DNA of 37,630 bases from CAYVQE01 sp964633205 (GTDB taxonomy: Bacteria; Myxococcota; B64-G9), in contig CAZWFN010000051.1 of the NCBI GenBank assembly GCA_964633205.1, forward strand, positions 1 to 37,630. The letters run 5' to 3'. The notes under the pieces are model-generated. The model was not told where the DNA came from, did not search any database, and was given only the letters and a program-made list of their open reading frames with translations. Made by a program: the position numbers and the translations under genes. Position 1 is the first letter of the stretch. Each line of letters starts with the position of its first letter. Shown here one piece after another: positions 34,688 through 37,630 of the stretch.

Positions 34688-36133
34688 CTACTCGAAGGCC
34701 TGGGCGATGCGGCGGCCGGTTTCCTCGTCGATCTTGCGCCAGTAGTCGAGGGCCCGCGCGAGCACCGGCTGGCCGACGCCGTCTTTGAGGTGGCCGACCA
34801 CGTTGGACACCAGGCGATCGCGCTGGGCGTCGTCCATCACCTGGCGCACCAGGGTGCCGGCCTGGACGAAGTCGTCGTCGTCGCGGCGCTCGCTGTAGGC
34901 GGCGCGGATGAAGTCGCCGCTGGCGTTCCAGACCTCGGCCTCGGGGTAGCGCTCGCCGTCGGCCCGCGGGCCGCCCTTGGAGTTGGGGGCGTAGACCGGG
35001 TCGGTGACGTTTTCGACCCGCATCAGGCCGTCCTTGCTGTAGCTGTGCACCGGCGCCTGGGGCCGGTTGACCGGGATCTGCTTGTAGTTGACCCCCAGCC
35101 GAGCGCGGTGGGCGTCGGCGTAGGAGAACAGCCGCGCCAGCAGCATCTTGTCCGGGCTGGGGCCGATGCCGGGCACCAGGTTGTTGGGCTCGAAGGCCGC
35201 CTGCTCGATCTCGGTGTGGAAGTCGGTGGGGTTGCGATCCAGCGTCAGCCGGCCCACCTCGTGCAGCGGGTAGTCGCCGTGCGGCCAGACCTTGGTCAGA
35301 TCGAAGGGGTTGAAGCGGTAGCTCTCGGCCTCGGCGAAGGGCATGATCTGCATCTTCAGCGTCCAGCTGGGATGCTCGCCGCGGGCGATGGTGTCGAACA
35401 GGTCGCGCCGGTGGTAGTCGCCGTCCACGCCGGCCAGCCGATCGGCCTCCTCCTGGGTCAGAAAGTCGATGCCCTGGTCGGTCTTGAAGTGGTAGCGCAC
35501 CCAGAAACGCTCGCCGTCGGCGTTGACCCACATATAGGCGTGGCTGGAGTAGCCGTTCATGTGGCGCCAGGTCTTGGGGATGCCGCGATCGCCCATCAGC
35601 CAGGTGACCTGGTGGGCCGACTCGGGCGACAGGGTCCAGAAGTCCCACTGCATGTCGTGGTCGCGCAGCCCGTTGTCGGCCCGGCGCTTCTGCGAGCGGA
35701 TGAAGTGCTGGAACTTCATCGGATCGCGGATGAAGAAGACCGGGGTGTTGTTGCCCACCATGTCGTAGTTGCCCTCGGTGGTGTAGAACCTCAGGGCGAA
35801 GCCGCGCGGGTCGCGCCAGGTGTCCGGGCTGCCGCGCTCGCCGGCCACGGTGGAAAAACGGATCAGCACATCCGTCTTGGTGCCCGGCTGGAACACCGCC
35901 GCCTTGGTATAGGCGCTGACGTCCCGGGTCACCTCGAAGCGGCCGAAGGCGCCCGAGCCCTTGGCGTGGGGCTGGCGCTCCGGGATGCGCTCGCGGTTGA
36001 AGTTGGCCATCTGCTCGATCAGGTAGTGATCCTGCAACAGGATAGGACCGTCGGGTCCCACCGTCAGCGAGTACTCGTCCGAGCTCACCGGCCGGCCGGC
36101 GTCGGTGGTGGTGGGTTTGGGCTCATCCGCCAT
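34688..36133 (-). CDS. katA: Monofunctional haem catalase (KatA-like)
   Basis: The 481-residue catalase is of the small-subunit clade. The distal His is H56 in PERQPHAKGSGAFG, the distal Asn lies in DMVGNNTPVFF near 128-129, and the proximal Tyr is in ARLFSYADAHRARLG (R-x3-Y). It degrades H2O2 without a peroxidase activity. ATG 36133 has AGGAG directly upstream. No PerR-type palindrome like that of katG is visible in the 203 bp before it, so its control may differ. This is the second catalase in the window. Confidence 0.96.
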   Translation of the reverse strand: MADEPKPTTTDAGRPVSSDEYSLTVGPDGPILLQDHYLIEQMANFNRERIPERQPHAKGSGAFGRFEVTRDVSAYTKAAVFQPGTKTDVLIRFSTVAGERGSPDTWRDPRGFALRFYTTEGNYDMVGNNTPVFFIRDPMKFQHFIRSQKRRADNGLRDHDMQWDFWTLSPESAHQVTWLMGDRGIPKTWRHMNGYSSHAYMWVNADGERFWVRYHFKTDQGIDFLTQEEADRLAGVDGDYHRRDLFDTIARGEHPSWTLKMQIMPFAEAESYRFNPFDLTKVWPHGDYPLHEVGRLTLDRNPTDFHTEIEQAAFEPNNLVPGIGPSPDKMLLARLFSYADAHRARLGVNYKQIPVNRPQAPVHSYSKDGLMRVENVTDPVYAPNSKGGPRADGERYPEAEVWNASGDFIRAAYSERRDDDDFVQAGTLVRQVMDDAQRDRLVSNVVGHLKDGVGQPVLARALDYWRKIDEETGRRIAQAFE

Positions 36134-36336
36134 TGTGATCTCCTTTCGCTTTCCGCTTCGCAGCGTCCGAATCGAAATGAGCGCAGCACGGACCGTGCCA
36201 GGCCACGGCACCCCGGCCGGCAGCTCCGGCAGACGATCCAACTTTGCATTCCAGCTGGACGTCTGTGGTCGCGGGGGCCCTTCTCGAATCCCCGGCAAAC
36301 GTTCTGCAAATGAACCCGCGGCTCGTTTCGGGTGGC

Positions 36337-37630
36337 TCAATCCGAACCGGTCGAATCCGCTGTCTCCCCGGGCCGCCTGTGGACCAGGCTGATCGCATCG
36401 TCGAGCACCAGGTACAGGCAGGGCACGATCACCAGGATGATGGCGGTGGCGAACAGGATGCCGAAGCCCAGCGAGATGGCCATGGGGATCAGGTAGTGGG
36501 CCTGGCGCGAGGTCTCCAGGATGATGGGGGTCAGCCCGCCGAAGGTGGTCAAGGTGGTCAGCACGATGGGCCGGAAGCGCCGCACCCCGGCCTCGTGGAT
36601 GGCGGCCAGGGCCGACCGCTGGCCACGCTTGCCGTTGGCGTGGTGGACCATGATCAGCGAGTCGTTGACCACCACTCCGGACAGCGCGATCACGCCCATG
36701 ATGCTGATCAGCGACAGGTCGTAGCCCAGCAGGATGTGGCCGATGACCGCCCCGACGATGCCGAAGGGGATGGCCACCATGACGATCAGCGGCTGCAAGT
36801 AGCTGCCGAAGGCGATGGCCAGCAGGGCGTAGACCACGGCCAGGGCCAGGGCGAAGCCGCCCCACAGCGCCGCGGCCGACTCGCCCATCTCGGCGAAGGT
36901 GCCGTGGAAGGTCCAGGTCAGCCCCGGATAGTCGGCCCGCAGCGCGGGCAGCGACTCGTGCTCGAGCGCGGTGCGCACCCGGGACATGGCCCGTTTGGGC
37001 TCCACGTCCATGCCCACGGTGACCACCCGGCGGCCGTCGCGGCGCTGGATGGAGTTGAAGGCCTCGCCCTGGCTCAGCCGGGCCACGTCTTGCAAGGGCA
37101 GCTGGGTGCCGTCGGGGGCCTGCACCACGAACTGCAGCAGGCTGTCGAGCCGCTTGCGCTCGGCCTTGGGCAGCTTGACCCGCACCTCGATCTCGTTGGT
37201 GCCCCGCAGCTGGCGCAGCGCCACCGCGCCGAAGAAGGCGTGGCGCAGCTGGCGGCCCACGGCGGCGGCCGTCAGCCCCAGGGCGCGGGCCTCGGGCCGC
37301 AGCCGGAAGTCGAACTGCAGCTTGCCCTTGTCGTAGGTGTCGTTGACGTCGCGGGTGGCGGCGAAACGCTCGGCCTCGGCGACGAAGGCCTGACTGGCGC
37401 GCTCCAGCACCTCGATGTTGGAGTGGCTCAGGTCGACCATGATGTCGTCGCGGTACCCGCCCGGGCCGCGCTCGGCCTCGAAGGTGATCTGATCCACGCC
37501 CTCGATGTCGCCGATCTCGGCGCGCCACAGCCGGATGATGTCGGCTGCGGTCCAGTCGTGCTCGTCGGGCGGCCGCATGACGATCTCGACGTCGATGAAG
37601 TTCTGGCCGCGGACGTTGGTCTTGATGCCC
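36337..37630 (-). CDS. RND efflux transporter, C-terminal part (5' end outside window)
   Basis: The frame is open to the right edge, so the true start lies beyond 37630. About 431 residues are visible: the second periplasmic loop (VRGQNFIDVEIVMRPPDEHDW to LPAL) and the last membrane helices. Conserved segments are GSYLQPLIVMVAIPFGIVGAVIGHILLGYDLSLISIMGVIALSGVVVNDSLIMVHHAN and RFRPIVLTTLTTFGGLTPIILE. It belongs to the AcrB/CusA superfamily and is a second, separate RND pump from the one at 23394. Substrate and partners are unknown. Confidence 0.93.
   Translation of the reverse strand, partial: GIKTNVRGQNFIDVEIVMRPPDEHDWTAADIIRLWRAEIGDIEGVDQITFEAERGPGGYRDDIMVDLSHSNIEVLERASQAFVAEAERFAATRDVNDTYDKGKLQFDFRLRPEARALGLTAAAVGRQLRHAFFGAVALRQLRGTNEIEVRVKLPKAERKRLDSLLQFVVQAPDGTQLPLQDVARLSQGEAFNSIQRRDGRRVVTVGMDVEPKRAMSRVRTALEHESLPALRADYPGLTWTFHGTFAEMGESAAALWGGFALALAVVYALLAIAFGSYLQPLIVMVAIPFGIVGAVIGHILLGYDLSLISIMGVIALSGVVVNDSLIMVHHANGKRGQRSALAAIHEAGVRRFRPIVLTTLTTFGGLTPIILETSRQAHYLIPMAISLGFGILFATAIILVIVPCLYLVLDDAISLVHRRPGETADSTGSD

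Noticed and set aside
34688..37528. 946-residue fused catalase frame
   Set aside because: The N-terminal half is the wrong-frame shadow of the RND gene. The catalase starts at ATG 36133 with a good RBS and standard length.

Overview
The window is GC-rich chromosomal DNA, most likely from a gammaproteobacterium. The gene content suggests this (YedF, RluA family, YrbG, Kef-type antiporter, KatG, RND pumps), but no rRNA or tRNA is present to fix the taxonomy. It mixes housekeeping and stress genes with several small accessory insertions. Bases 36337-37630 are a minus-strand RND gene whose 5' end lies beyond the window.

Layout. 55-3809: Kef-type antiporter, an MNT antitoxin followed by an internally deleted HEPN partner, and a Ca2+/Na+ antiporter. 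4217-7418: a selenium-linked operon of YedF, a radical SAM protein and a fused two-domain glycosyltransferase. 7546-10355: a peroxide operon (PerR-like repressor and KatG) with palindromic operators over the promoter. 10356-12159: an ImmA/XRE regulator with a truncated DUF4411 toxin, lying between the katG 3' end and a second 76-bp copy of that 3' end. 12276-14604: an unknown lipoprotein and a cysteine desulfurase. 14778-16535: DarTG. 16732-20288: cation transporter, acetyltransferase, methyltransferase and pseudouridine synthase. 20334-21527: AAA/DUF4143 ATPase with a clear promoter. 21618-28260: one tightly overlapping minus-strand series of TetR, membrane-fusion lipoprotein, RND pump, ABC ATPase and ABC permease. 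28428-29348: fluoride riboswitch, crcB and a DUF190 gene. 29395-33603: an accessory island holding decayed IS91 and integrase genes, an AAA ATPase plus DUF4276 pair that looks like a defence module, an IstB remnant and a MITE. A 33-bp direct repeat (32/33 identical) lies at both edges. 33792-37630: methyltransferase, catalase and RND pump.

The strongest observation is that the radical SAM gene at 5116 appears to encode a selenoprotein. Its reading frame meets TGA at 6043, exactly where the family has a conserved Cys in a GSSC motif. Five matching residues (HGALV) follow before a second TGA at 6061. A 7-bp hairpin with a GGTC loop begins 22 nt past the first TGA, which fits a bacterial SECIS element. 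The hairpin also covers the stop codon and the GTG start of the next gene. The neighbours (YedF, and two transferase domains of the families known as rSAM/selenodomain-associated) support selenium use. No selA, selB, selC or selD is visible here, so Sec capacity must be confirmed elsewhere in the genome.
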